Origin: an uncultured Clostridia bacterium
Lineage (GTDB): Bacteria > Bacillota > Clostridia > Oscillospirales > Acutalibacteraceae
NCBI GenBank assembly: GCA_937916395.1
Contig: CALFTN010000011.1
Coordinates: 1-34,478, forward strand
Direction of reading: 5' to 3'
DNA: 34,478 bases
In this document: piece by piece, positions 7,758 to 15,027 of the stretch
Layout: each line of letters begins with the position of its first letter
Position numbering within the stretch: the stretch's first letter is position 1
Program-made: the position numbers and the translations under genes
The notes under the pieces: generated by a model
The model's database searches: none
Told to the model about the DNA's origin: nothing
Seen by the model: the letters and a program-made list of their open reading frames with translations, nothing else

Positions 7758-8243
7758 TTATTGCTCTTCAGGGGGCTTGTAGTTGCTGATAATTGTCCAG
7801 ATGTGATTAGTGATTATATCCGGTGAATATTCATTTCGTATTTCATTAAAAAGCTCGTAATAGTATTTTAATTCGTTATGGTCTCTTAAATTTGCTATTC
7901 TTATGACTTCTTTTAAAAATACGTCATAGAGTGGCTCTTCAATGTCATCATCAAAGGCTTGCTCGCGTTTTAGGGAGTCTGCCATTAAACCAAGGCTTAT
8001 AAAGTCAAAATCGCTTTCTGGCTGACATTCATTTACATAATGAAACGTTGTCTGTAAGAAGAGGAAGAGTAACAATTCTTCATCAGGCGGTATTTCACTT
8101 ATAAGCCCTATGAGGTGCTTTGTGAATTTATAAATATCAGGAGGATTTTTGATATATTTGTTAAATGTGATTTTGTGCCAATTATCATCTTCGGTAAGGT
8201 TAAGTTCACCAGCTATGATTTTTTCTAAAGTATCGTTACTCAT
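7758..8243 (-). CDS. small partner protein, shared helical domain only
   Basis: At 161 aa this is almost only the shared domain (residues about 26-157): FNKYIKNPPDIYKFTKHLI, then IPPDEELLLFLFLQTTFHYV, QPESDFD, PLYDVF and the ending NYKPPE. It has no Walker motif, membrane segment or cysteine pair. Its ATG (8243) overlaps the end of the leader ORF at 8236-8343 by 8 bases. Its ribosome site (AAAAGGAG) lies inside that leader ORF, so its translation is probably coupled to the leader. It is the first full-size gene of the operon that ends in the ClpX-like ATPase. Function is unknown. A resemblance to VirD4 all-alpha domains is suggestive. Confidence 0.75.
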   Translation of the reverse strand: MSNDTLEKIIAGELNLTEDDNWHKITFNKYIKNPPDIYKFTKHLIGLISEIPPDEELLLFLFLQTTFHYVNECQPESDFDFISLGLMADSLKREQAFDDDIEEPLYDVFLKEVIRIANLRDHNELKYYYELFNEIRNEYSPDIITNHIWTIISNYKPPEEQ

Positions 8244-8343
8244 ATTCTCTACTCCTTTTAGTTTTTGTTTTGGTTTCTGTTTTCGCCCACCTTTCCTGGT
8301 GGGCTTTCACCAGCAGATGTTTATTAAGGTTTATGTTAGTCAT
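8236..8343 (-). CDS. leader mini-ORF 1, 35 aa
   Basis: The minus-strand ATG at 8343 follows GAAAGGAGTAAGAACA. The first 16 residues are MTNINLNKHLLVKAHQ, followed by a lysine/threonine-rich tail. It overlaps the start of the 161-aa gene by 8 bases and is itself overlapped in the same way by the mini-ORF upstream. A GCCCACC/GGTGGGC hairpin lies within it. Codons 1-20 match mini-ORF 2 except for one residue. It could be a regulatory leader peptide or a small protein in its own right. Confidence 0.6.
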   Translation of the reverse strand: MTNINLNKHLLVKAHQERWAKTETKTKTKRSREYE

Positions 8344-8493
8344 TGTTCTTACTCCTTTCAGTTTTAGTTTTTATTGTCGCCCACCTTTTCTGGTGGGCTT
8401 TCACCAGCAGATGTTTATTAAGATTTATGTTAGTCATTGTTCTTGCCCCTTTTGTTGTTTGGTTCTTATTTACGCCCACCTTTTTTGGTGGGC
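8285..8493 (-). repeat. three tandem hairpin units in the operon leader
   Basis: GCCCACC-N6-GGTGGGC occurs at 8285-8304, 8379-8398 and 8474-8493, spaced 94 and 95 bp. In the two downstream copies, CACCAG within the stem can instead pair with the preceding CTGGTG (8308-8313 and 8402-8407 on the + strand). Each unit therefore has two mutually exclusive stems, as in attenuators and erm-type leaders. The 51 bases beside the first two hairpins differ at one position. None is followed by a U-run, so they are not ordinary terminators. Confidence 0.8.
8336..8437 (-). CDS. leader mini-ORF 2, 33 aa
   Basis: The ATG at 8437 is preceded by AAAAGGGGCAAGAACA. The product starts with the same MTNINLNKHLLVKAHQ as mini-ORF 1, with a different short tail ending KNND. 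Its stop overlaps the start of mini-ORF 1 by 8 bases, the same geometry as mini-ORF 1 with the 161-aa gene. The reused junction suggests tandem duplication of a coupled leader unit. Confidence 0.6.
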   Translation of the reverse strand: MTNINLNKHLLVKAHQKRWATIKTKTERSKNND

Positions 8494-8529
8494 TTATACC
8501 AGCAGAAGAAGTTTTACTGTGATTGACAT
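8494..8529 (-). CDS. leader mini-ORF 3, 11 aa, shortened copy
   Basis: The ATG at 8529 with GAAAGGGGC upstream gives MSITVKLLLLV. The LLLV part corresponds to HLLV of the other two copies. Where they continue GTG-AAA, this copy reads GTA-TAA and stops. The downstream hairpin is kept, so this is the most diverged unit, nearest the promoter. Confidence 0.45.
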   Translation of the reverse strand: MSITVKLLLLV

Positions 8530-8575
8530 TTCGTTTTGCCCCTTTCGTTTGTGTCTTGTGTTTCTTTCTGTCTAT

Positions 8576-8603
8576 ATAATAACACAGAAAAAATTAAATT
8601 CAA
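8576..8603 (-). promoter_or_regulatory. promoter for the ClpX-like operon
   Basis: On the minus strand TTGAAT (8603-8598), a 16-base spacer and TATTAT (8581-8576) predict a start near 8569. The leader to the 161-aa gene would be about 325 nt and would contain the three mini-ORFs. Confidence 0.6.
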
Positions 8604-8629
8604 CTTACTGTCACATTTAAATAGTCATA

Positions 8630-8658
8630 TTGACAAAAACGCTTGAAAGTGATAAAAT
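8630..8658 (+). promoter_or_regulatory. promoter for the divergent unknown genes
   Basis: TTGACA (8630-8635), a 17-base spacer and TAAAAT (8653-8658) predict a start near 8665. An in-frame ATG at 8643 lies inside the promoter and so cannot be the start. This decides for the GTG at 8688. Confidence 0.75.
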
Positions 8659-8687
8659 TTACTTATAAAACAATAGGGGGCAATATT

Positions 8688-9407
8688 GTGACAAACGTTG
8701 AAAAATATAAGGTTTTGATAGATGAAAGTAAAAAATATCAAGATTTGATAGAAAATTTAAAGAACCAGGTTTATGGTTATAATGTTTACTTAACACATCT
8801 TGCTGTGCGTGGTTTTCCTCAGTTTTCATTTAAAGAGGGTTCTAAAGAATTTAAGGTTATAAATAAATTTATTGATGATATAACAGGCTATTATAAGTCA
8901 TTTGATGAAAGTGTATCGTATATTTTCTCTTATGAGTTTTCAGAAAAAGATGTTGTTACTATAAAAAATATGCTTTATGTAATAATAGGCTTTTTAATGA
9001 GTGAATGTCGAAAAGAGGATTATACCTTTTTAGGTGTTATAAAGCTTTTAAAAACATTTATGGGGAATATTTCTTCTGAATATAACAACGATAAGACAAA
9101 AAGTGTGTTTTACAGAATATGGGAAGGAATGTCTGAAGAAAGTAAAAAAGATATGCCTGATATTTTAAATAATGCGTTTGCCCAGTTGTATGAGGATTTT
9201 GATTATAATTATTTAAAACGTATTGCAGATGGCTTATGGCATTGTATTCGTTTTTATCTTTATGATAATAAATTGGAATACACAGGCGATCCTTTTATGA
9301 TGATGGCAACGAATGATCTTATATTAGAAATTTCTGAAAGACTTTCTAATATAAAAGAAAATAAAAAAGCACATAAATCAAGATTGGAGCGTGATTTATG
9401 TGACTGA
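8688..9407 (+). CDS. unrecognised 239-aa protein, divergent from the ClpX-like operon
   Basis: I do not recognise this protein. The GTG at 8688 is chosen because AGGGGG lies 7 bases before it and the promoter rules out the upstream ATG. The product is soluble, lysine/tyrosine-rich and mostly helical. Residues about 1-40 could form a coiled coil (VEKYKVLIDESKKYQDLIEN). The segment MLYVIIGFLMSECRKEDYTF, followed by VIKLLK and VFYRIWEGM, has the spacing of the helical domain shared by the ClpX-like operon and VirD4 proteins, so it may be a distant fourth copy. The gene overlaps the next one by 8 bases, implying translational coupling. Function is unknown. Confidence 0.65.
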   Translation: MTNVEKYKVLIDESKKYQDLIENLKNQVYGYNVYLTHLAVRGFPQFSFKEGSKEFKVINKFIDDITGYYKSFDESVSYIFSYEFSEKDVVTIKNMLYVIIGFLMSECRKEDYTFLGVIKLLKTFMGNISSEYNNDKTKSVFYRIWEGMSEESKKDMPDILNNAFAQLYEDFDYNYLKRIADGLWHCIRFYLYDNKLEYTGDPFMMMATNDLILEISERLSNIKENKKAHKSRLERDLCD

Positions 9408-10452
9408 TAACAAAGAATACAGTATCTGGCGTGAGAATTTTTTAGGTGTTTTTCGGCAGATTTCTACTGATGAAGATTTTAAAAAGTTAGCCACTTTTTA
9501 TCCTTATAATGATTATACTTATAATAAATGCAAGCAACGAAAAAATAATCTATTGAGAAGTGGTAACAGAAACATATATCTTGACGACTTATATGCAATT
9601 TCTCAGTTTTCTGATAAAACACCCGACAATTTGTTGTTAGGGCATAATAATATTGCGTTTTTTTGGTCAGAATTATCAGGTGAAAATCTTTTTTCAGAGG
9701 ATTTAATAGAAAAAATAGTTAAGTCGATTAAAAGCGACAAAAATTACAGATCAATTTATATCCCTAAACAAGCCGAAGATTTCTTATATTATGCAAAATC
9801 CGTTGTTTATGAAGTGAATGACAAAAAAATAAGACGACCAATTTTTAATATAAATGATAATACACTCGATTTTAAAATGACCGGGAAAACAGATTACAGC
9901 TATAATCCACATCTTTTCTATGGTGGCGATGCTTATGATGTTTTGTGTGAATATATAAATGAATTAACCAAAGACGACTTTTCTGAATGTAAAACAGAAG
10001 ATTTCGAAGCGTTTATTGAAACTGTGGGCGTTTATCTTGATACTGGTAAATGTGAAGTGGATAAAGATAACAAAGATATTGATTTTATAATTAAAAACTG
10101 GGTCTGTAACTGCACATTATGGCTTTTGCTCTCTTATATTGCAGATACATGTGAAAGATTGAACGAGGATGTAGAATATTATTTAAGAAAAAACAAAGAA
10201 GTTGTAATTTTTATGATTAAGCTTTTTGCTTTTGGTACCAAGGTAACTAAGCAGAAACGAATTATAAACGAAGAAACAAAAGAAAAAACGAGAATAAGAT
10301 ATGCGGCATATCTTGGTTGTAATAATGAAAAGCTTGAAAATGTGAATGAGGCTTATGATTATTACTACGATGAAATAGAATATAAAGCTGCAAGTATTTC
10401 TGATATGCAAAAATCTTCATTGTCGGAAATTTTAGATTATGAATTAAGGTGA
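9400..10452 (+). CDS. unrecognised 350-aa protein with an XRE-like N-terminus
   Basis: The GTG at 9400 is preferred over the GTG at 9391 because GGAG (9386-9389) is 10 bases before it. Residues about 20-70 read like the second half of a lambda-repressor-type helix-turn-helix domain (IYLDDLYAISQFSDKTPDN followed by LLLG, compare LxDLxxIAxxFxVSxDxLLG). This suggests DNA binding near the divergent promoters. The remaining 270 residues are helical and match nothing I know. They include a hydrophobic helix near 240-255 (TLWLLLSYIA) and a tyrosine-rich stretch (EAYDYYYDEIEY). It is coupled to the gene before it by overlap. The stop codon is 4 bp from the rhamnosidase ATG, so all three are probably co-transcribed. 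Confidence 0.65.
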   Translation: MTDNKEYSIWRENFLGVFRQISTDEDFKKLATFYPYNDYTYNKCKQRKNNLLRSGNRNIYLDDLYAISQFSDKTPDNLLLGHNNIAFFWSELSGENLFSEDLIEKIVKSIKSDKNYRSIYIPKQAEDFLYYAKSVVYEVNDKKIRRPIFNINDNTLDFKMTGKTDYSYNPHLFYGGDAYDVLCEYINELTKDDFSECKTEDFEAFIETVGVYLDTGKCEVDKDNKDIDFIIKNWVCNCTLWLLLSYIADTCERLNEDVEYYLRKNKEVVIFMIKLFAFGTKVTKQKRIINEETKEKTRIRYAAYLGCNNEKLENVNEAYDYYYDEIEYKAASISDMQKSSLSEILDYELR

Positions 10453-10456
10453 GAAT

Positions 10457-12700
10457 ATGAAAGATTATGAATTCAAGGGTAGATGGATAGCGGCTTCAAC
10501 TGATGTTGAAGATAGATTTGCTCCACTTTTTAAAAAAGTGTTCAAATTAGAAAAAATAATAAAAAACGCCACACTTTATATTTGTGGTTTAGGTTTTTTT
10601 GAAGTTAAAATCAATAACCTCTTACCAGACGATAGCGTATTAAATCCGACACACTCTCAATATAGCAGTACAGTGTATTACAGAGCATTTGATGTTACTA
10701 CACTTTTAAAACAAGAAGAAAATGAAATTATTGTTGAACTTGGTAACAGTTTTTTTAACGAGCCGACAACAGTCTGGAACTGGCATATTGCCTCATGGAG
10801 AAATACGCCAAGATTAATTTTAGATTTAGTAATTGAGTATACCGATAATACTACTGAAATAATAAAAAGTGATGAGACTTTTAAGGTTGCAATTAATGGT
10901 ATTATTACAAAAAACAGTATTTACTGTGGCGAAATTCACGATATGAGAAATAATGAACCGGAATTTAAAGATGTTATTTTAGTGGAAGCTCCAACTGGTA
11001 AGCTTACCTTACAAACGTCAGAACCAATAAGAAGAATTAAAGAATATAAGGTTGAAGAAATAAAAAAACAGCCTGATGGTTCATATATTTTAACTGCACC
11101 GGAAATGATTACAGGTTGGGCAAAAATTAAATTTAATGTTCCCAAAGATACAAAAATTACTGTTACATATATGGAGCAGTTAAAAAAAGACGGTACATTT
11201 CAGAAAATTGGCAAACGTGAGGGGCACGATGGCAACTGGTGGCCAGAGGATTACATTCAGCATGACACATTTATAAGTAATGGTGAAGAATGCTTTTTTG
11301 AGCCAAAATTCAGCTATAAGGGCTTTAAGTATATTGAGATTGCTGGTTGTCCTACTGAAATTAAAAATGAGGATATTGTGCTTTATAAAATAGCAAATGA
11401 TGTTGAGTTTATAAGTGAGTTTAATTGCTCGAATAAAATTATTAATGATTTGCATAATTTAATGCACAGAACTATTCTTAACAACCTTCAGGGCAAACCA
11501 ACCGATACACCTGTTTGGGAGAAAAATGGCTGGCTTGGTGACCTTAACTGTGGTCTTACATCTATGATGTATAATTTTGACTTGAAGCTCTTTTTAGAAA
11601 GCTTTGTTACCACAATGAATGATTGCTTTAATGAATTTAGCTCTGTTCCTGTTATGGTACCAAGTGCGAATTGGGGTTGGGAAAATTCTCCTGTGTGGAA
11701 TACAGCATTTGTTTTTACAGCAGAAGCCCTTTTGCGTTTTTGTGACCACAAAGAATTTGTGAAGAGTGTATACGAAAATCTCGTGAAATTTAGCAAAAAT
11801 CAGATTAAGGCACTTGAAGATAACGGATGGGCTTGGGGTACTCGTGGTCTTGCTGATTGGGTAGCTCCGGTAAATTGCGAAAACGAGGAGGTTGACCCTA
11901 ACACTTCTGAAGGAGCAGAAATTTGTGGTACTGGCTTTGTTTATAAAATGCTAGAAAGTATGCTTTATATTTCAGATGTTTTAGGAATAAAAGAAAATAA
12001 TAAAATATTTGAAGATGCGCGAAAAAACATTTATAGAGCATTTAACGAGAAGTTTTTAAATAAAGAAAAAAATATTTATGAAACTCTTTTTTGGGAGCAA
12101 AGGGGTAAAAGACAAAAATATCGTCAGACTTCAAATTTAGTTCCATTGGCTTTTGGTTTGGTTCCAGAAGAGTATAAAAAAGCTGTTTTTTCTAATCTTG
12201 TCGACGATATTAAGTGTAAAGGTTATCACCTTGACACAGGGTGTATTGGTACGAAATTTATCTTGCCGGTTCTTCTTGATAATGGCGATTATGCTACGGC
12301 TTATAAGGTTTTGACACAGACTACATACCCAAGCTGGGGCCATTGGCTTTCGTTCGGTGATACTACAGCATGGGAGAGTTGGGAAACAACAACACGCTCA
12401 AAGGACCATTATTTTCTTGCTACATACGATGAAATTTTATTTTCTCACTTTGCAGGTGTTTGTGATATAGAAAACGGATTTTTAACATTTTCAATTAAAC
12501 CGATTTTTGATTGCGGTTTAGATTTTGTGAATTGTAAAATTAAAACACCACAAGGAATTTTAAAGGTTGAGTGGCAAAAAACAGAAAATAATAATTATAA
12601 AATAAATATTAAAATTCCAGAAAAATCTACTGTTAAACTTATTTTAAAAGAAAAAATAAACAGCACCGTAACTGGTGGAGAATACAGTTGGGTAATTTAA
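10457..12700 (+). CDS. GH78 alpha-L-rhamnosidase
   Basis: This inverting glycosidase removes terminal alpha-L-rhamnose from glycosides or pectin side chains. N-terminal beta domains (residues about 1-310, with the family start FKGRWIAAS and YYRAFDVTTLL) lead into the (alpha/alpha)6 catalytic barrel (about 320-670) and a C-terminal beta domain. The family motif DxxxRDERxxWxGD appears as DTPVWEKNGWLGD, with E355 as the probable general acid. The second glutamate is E640 in GDTTAWESWE. The length of 747 aa is normal. There is no signal peptide, so it works on imported oligosaccharides. AAGGTGAG lies before the ATG. It starts 4 bp after the preceding unknown gene, an odd partner. Confidence 0.9.
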   Translation: MKDYEFKGRWIAASTDVEDRFAPLFKKVFKLEKIIKNATLYICGLGFFEVKINNLLPDDSVLNPTHSQYSSTVYYRAFDVTTLLKQEENEIIVELGNSFFNEPTTVWNWHIASWRNTPRLILDLVIEYTDNTTEIIKSDETFKVAINGIITKNSIYCGEIHDMRNNEPEFKDVILVEAPTGKLTLQTSEPIRRIKEYKVEEIKKQPDGSYILTAPEMITGWAKIKFNVPKDTKITVTYMEQLKKDGTFQKIGKREGHDGNWWPEDYIQHDTFISNGEECFFEPKFSYKGFKYIEIAGCPTEIKNEDIVLYKIANDVEFISEFNCSNKIINDLHNLMHRTILNNLQGKPTDTPVWEKNGWLGDLNCGLTSMMYNFDLKLFLESFVTTMNDCFNEFSSVPVMVPSANWGWENSPVWNTAFVFTAEALLRFCDHKEFVKSVYENLVKFSKNQIKALEDNGWAWGTRGLADWVAPVNCENEEVDPNTSEGAEICGTGFVYKMLESMLYISDVLGIKENNKIFEDARKNIYRAFNEKFLNKEKNIYETLFWEQRGKRQKYRQTSNLVPLAFGLVPEEYKKAVFSNLVDDIKCKGYHLDTGCIGTKFILPVLLDNGDYATAYKVLTQTTYPSWGHWLSFGDTTAWESWETTTRSKDHYFLATYDEILFSHFAGVCDIENGFLTFSIKPIFDCGLDFVNCKIKTPQGILKVEWQKTENNNYKINIKIPEKSTVKLILKEKINSTVTGGEYSWVI

Positions 12701-12706
12701 AAAAAT

Positions 12707-12752
12707 CTCCCTATCAACTAATTAAAAAATTTGTTGATAGGGAGTTTTTTTT
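12707..12752. terminator. strong bidirectional terminator
   Basis: CTCCCTATCAAC (12707-12718) and GTTGATAGGGAG (12733-12744) form a perfect 12-bp stem, followed by eight T on the + strand and preceded by a run of A. It separates the convergent GH78 and GH36 genes. Confidence 0.9.
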
Positions 12753-14901
12753 ATATTTCTTCAAATAAAATTAATTCAGAAATCATAGGGAAATTTAAGT
12801 TTATTGAAATTCCATTGTTTATGAGTGAAAAACCAGAAATGTTAAATGAGACTCTATCGTTATCTAACCACATTTTATAATTTTTATTTATTGCTACACC
12901 CCTTGGTTTAATGCTGATTGAATTACCATTATTATTTTCGGTTGAAAATACAGTAATAGCACCTTTGGTTTTGTCAGGTGTGGCAATTTCTAAAACAGAG
13001 AAACCATTTTTATATGCTTCGTCAGTTTCAGGTGTGTGGTGATAAATTAAAGAAGTCGGTAAAATCGGACGTATGAAGTCTTTATAAATATCTGTGCTGT
13101 GTTTTACAAACTCTAAAAGGTCAGGATTTATTTCTGTTTTCACTGGTACAATTACATTTAAAGACATATGTGTGAGCATTGTGTTTCGCAATTGTAAATC
13201 GAGAGAGCCGTGTTCGTGACATCCCATTCCAGCAAAAAGTCGGTCAACTCTTTCTGGTGGTAAGCACATTGTCATTCCGTTTGTAATATAAATTGATTTT
13301 GGTGCTCTCTGACAATCTGAAACCCAGGTGTGATTAAAATTCTTCATCTGACCTAAATCGCATCTGCCACCGCCACCGGCACAGTTTTCGAAAATGACGC
13401 CAGGGAACTTTTTCTTTAAATTCTCATACATTTTATAAACTCTGTAAAAATGTTTAATTGTAAGACATTCTTTTATACCTGTACCCATGTCACGCATATT
13501 AAAATAATCGCGGTATGATGTGTTATAGTCAACTCTCAATAAATCTAATTTATATTCAGTTATAACTCTTTCTAATTCATTTTCGCACCAGGAGGCAGCT
13601 TCTTCGTTTGTAAAATCAATAAATCTTTCGGTTTGTTCATTAAAGGTGTTGTAAGAACGCCAGTCTAGCTTATTTTTAAATTCAGGGCAAAACTTTCCGA
13701 GAGATTCAACGTCCATCCAAAGACCGAATTTTAGACCTTGTGAGTGACAGTAGTCAACAATTTCAGTAATACCATTTGGGTAGAGTTCTTTATCTGGTAC
13801 GTTAAGTCCGTTATAATTGCCCCATTCAACCTGCTCACCTTTGGGACATACCCAACCAGCATCAATTATAAACACTTCGCCACCCATTTTTTTGAATTGG
13901 TCGATATAATCCTTGCTTATTTCTTCACCCATATCAAGATGCTCTGCACCCATTCCACAACCTATGAGAAGATTTACAGGATTAATTTCTGGTGCATTTA
14001 AAACAGATTTTCTAACGTGAGAGTGTAATTCATTAACGGCTGTGTCAAGGTCCCCCTGAACTAACCCCATCTGAATTTCAGGAGAAACAAAGGTTTCGTG
14101 TGGTGTTATTACATATAATGGTTTATTACCTGTAATCTCTGCCTTGAAAGAAAGATGACAGTCGGTATTTTTCTGCCCATTCAAATCAAATGTAAAGCGA
14201 CAACCACCGCTGAAGCTGAATTCTGAAACCCATATTTTGCCAGTTACGTTGTTTCTTAAAAATATAACTGGCTGACGGAATCGGTCACGATTAAAGCGAG
14301 TGTCAATTGAAGTAGAAACGGCATTTAATTTATGCCAGTTAAAAAATCCTTCTTCGCCCCATTTGTCACTATCAAAATAACCTATAGAATATATTTCGTC
14401 CGTAGCAACATCTGAAGAATAAACTTTATCACGGTCGAAGGTTTCAATTCCACCAGAAATAAGACTTAAACGGCTTAAATTCAAGTTGGTGTTGCCAGTA
14501 TTTTCAATTTCAAAATATCTTGTGAAAATGTTAGTGCCATCTAAAAGGGTGTGTATTTTAATAATGATTGGTTTAATATTGCTTTTTAAAGTTAAAATAC
14601 TTTCAATATTATCTTCGTTTTTTACAGTATTAAAATCAACGAAATCTAAATCAAAATCTACGCTCTGACCATCAATTTCAATATTAAAGGCATAAGGCTC
14701 GCAAAAATTATTTTTATTAAGTCTTGTTGGGAAGCTCATTAAAACGTTTAATGGATAGCCAGCGCTGTTGTAGCCTGAAGACAATAACGCACCATTATAA
14801 AATGTTTCTTCATAAACTAAAGTGCCACTTCTGTAAGAAATGACCTGTTCGTTTTCATTTTTATTTAGTGCAATATCAAAAAAATTGTGATTTGTCTGCA
14901 T
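12751..14901 (-). CDS. GH36 alpha-galactosidase
   Basis: This retaining alpha-galactosidase acts on raffinose-type or galactomannan side chains. A beta-sandwich N-domain (residues about 1-300) precedes the TIM barrel (about 310-620) and a C-terminal beta domain. The nucleophile is D458 in LLRVDYNTS (family KWDxN) and the acid/base is D529 in HTWVSDCQR. ENCAGGGGRCDLGQM (505 on) is the conserved substrate loop, and FIIDAGW and GLWMDVES are also family-typical. The Lys-Trp before the nucleophile is replaced by Arg-Val, which may shift specificity, for instance toward N-acetylgalactosaminides. There is no signal peptide and length is normal (716 aa). AAGGAGGTG precedes the ATG. Its promoter is divergent from that of the aldo/keto reductase. 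Confidence 0.88.
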   Translation of the reverse strand: MQTNHNFFDIALNKNENEQVISYRSGTLVYEETFYNGALLSSGYNSAGYPLNVLMSFPTRLNKNNFCEPYAFNIEIDGQSVDFDLDFVDFNTVKNEDNIESILTLKSNIKPIIIKIHTLLDGTNIFTRYFEIENTGNTNLNLSRLSLISGGIETFDRDKVYSSDVATDEIYSIGYFDSDKWGEEGFFNWHKLNAVSTSIDTRFNRDRFRQPVIFLRNNVTGKIWVSEFSFSGGCRFTFDLNGQKNTDCHLSFKAEITGNKPLYVITPHETFVSPEIQMGLVQGDLDTAVNELHSHVRKSVLNAPEINPVNLLIGCGMGAEHLDMGEEISKDYIDQFKKMGGEVFIIDAGWVCPKGEQVEWGNYNGLNVPDKELYPNGITEIVDYCHSQGLKFGLWMDVESLGKFCPEFKNKLDWRSYNTFNEQTERFIDFTNEEAASWCENELERVITEYKLDLLRVDYNTSYRDYFNMRDMGTGIKECLTIKHFYRVYKMYENLKKKFPGVIFENCAGGGGRCDLGQMKNFNHTWVSDCQRAPKSIYITNGMTMCLPPERVDRLFAGMGCHEHGSLDLQLRNTMLTHMSLNVIVPVKTEINPDLLEFVKHSTDIYKDFIRPILPTSLIYHHTPETDEAYKNGFSVLEIATPDKTKGAITVFSTENNNGNSISIKPRGVAINKNYKMWLDNDRVSFNISGFSLINNGISINLNFPMISELILFEEI

Positions 14902-14929
14902 TAAAATACACCTCCTTAATTATGATTTG

Positions 14930-14958
14930 ATTATAACAAATATAATCTTTTAAATCAA
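14930..14958 (-). promoter_or_regulatory. sigma-A promoter for the GH36 gene
   Basis: TTGATT (14958-14953), a 17-base spacer and TATAAT (14935-14930) lie on the minus strand, giving a start about 20 bases before the ATG. Confidence 0.75.
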
Positions 14959-14964
14959 TCATAA

Positions 14965-14993
14965 TTGACACATATATTTAAAAATGCTATCAT
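14965..14993 (+). promoter_or_regulatory. sigma-A promoter for the aldo/keto reductase
   Basis: TTGACA (14965-14970), a 17-base spacer and TATCAT (14988-14993). The TTG of the -35 box is itself in frame with the gene, but translation must start downstream at 15028. Confidence 0.75.
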
Positions 14994-15027
14994 TGTTAAA
15001 CAGATTAATTTTTATAGGAGCAATGCT

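Noticed and set aside
8285..8493. CRISPR-like array: three similar units about 94 bp apart
   Set aside because: Only three units, near-identical throughout rather than repeat plus unique spacer, containing coupled mini-ORFs, and no cas genes nearby.
8270..8620. 116-codon + strand frame across the leader
   Set aside because: It lies antisense to the repeated mini-ORFs, owes its repeats to them, and lacks a ribosome site; a shadow frame.
8643..8687. Upstream ATG extension of the 239-aa gene
   Set aside because: The ATG is located between the -35 and -10 boxes of its own promoter, so it cannot be in the mRNA.
5572..10452. Classical conjugative element or prophage, suggested by the VirD4-like domain and small ORFs
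   Set aside because: No relaxase, integrase, VirB4 or structural genes and no flanking direct repeats are visible; the flanks are ordinary metabolic genes.
14965..15027. Upstream TTG extension of the aldo/keto reductase
   Set aside because: The TTG is part of the TTGACA -35 box, and a good ribosome site precedes the ATG at 15028.
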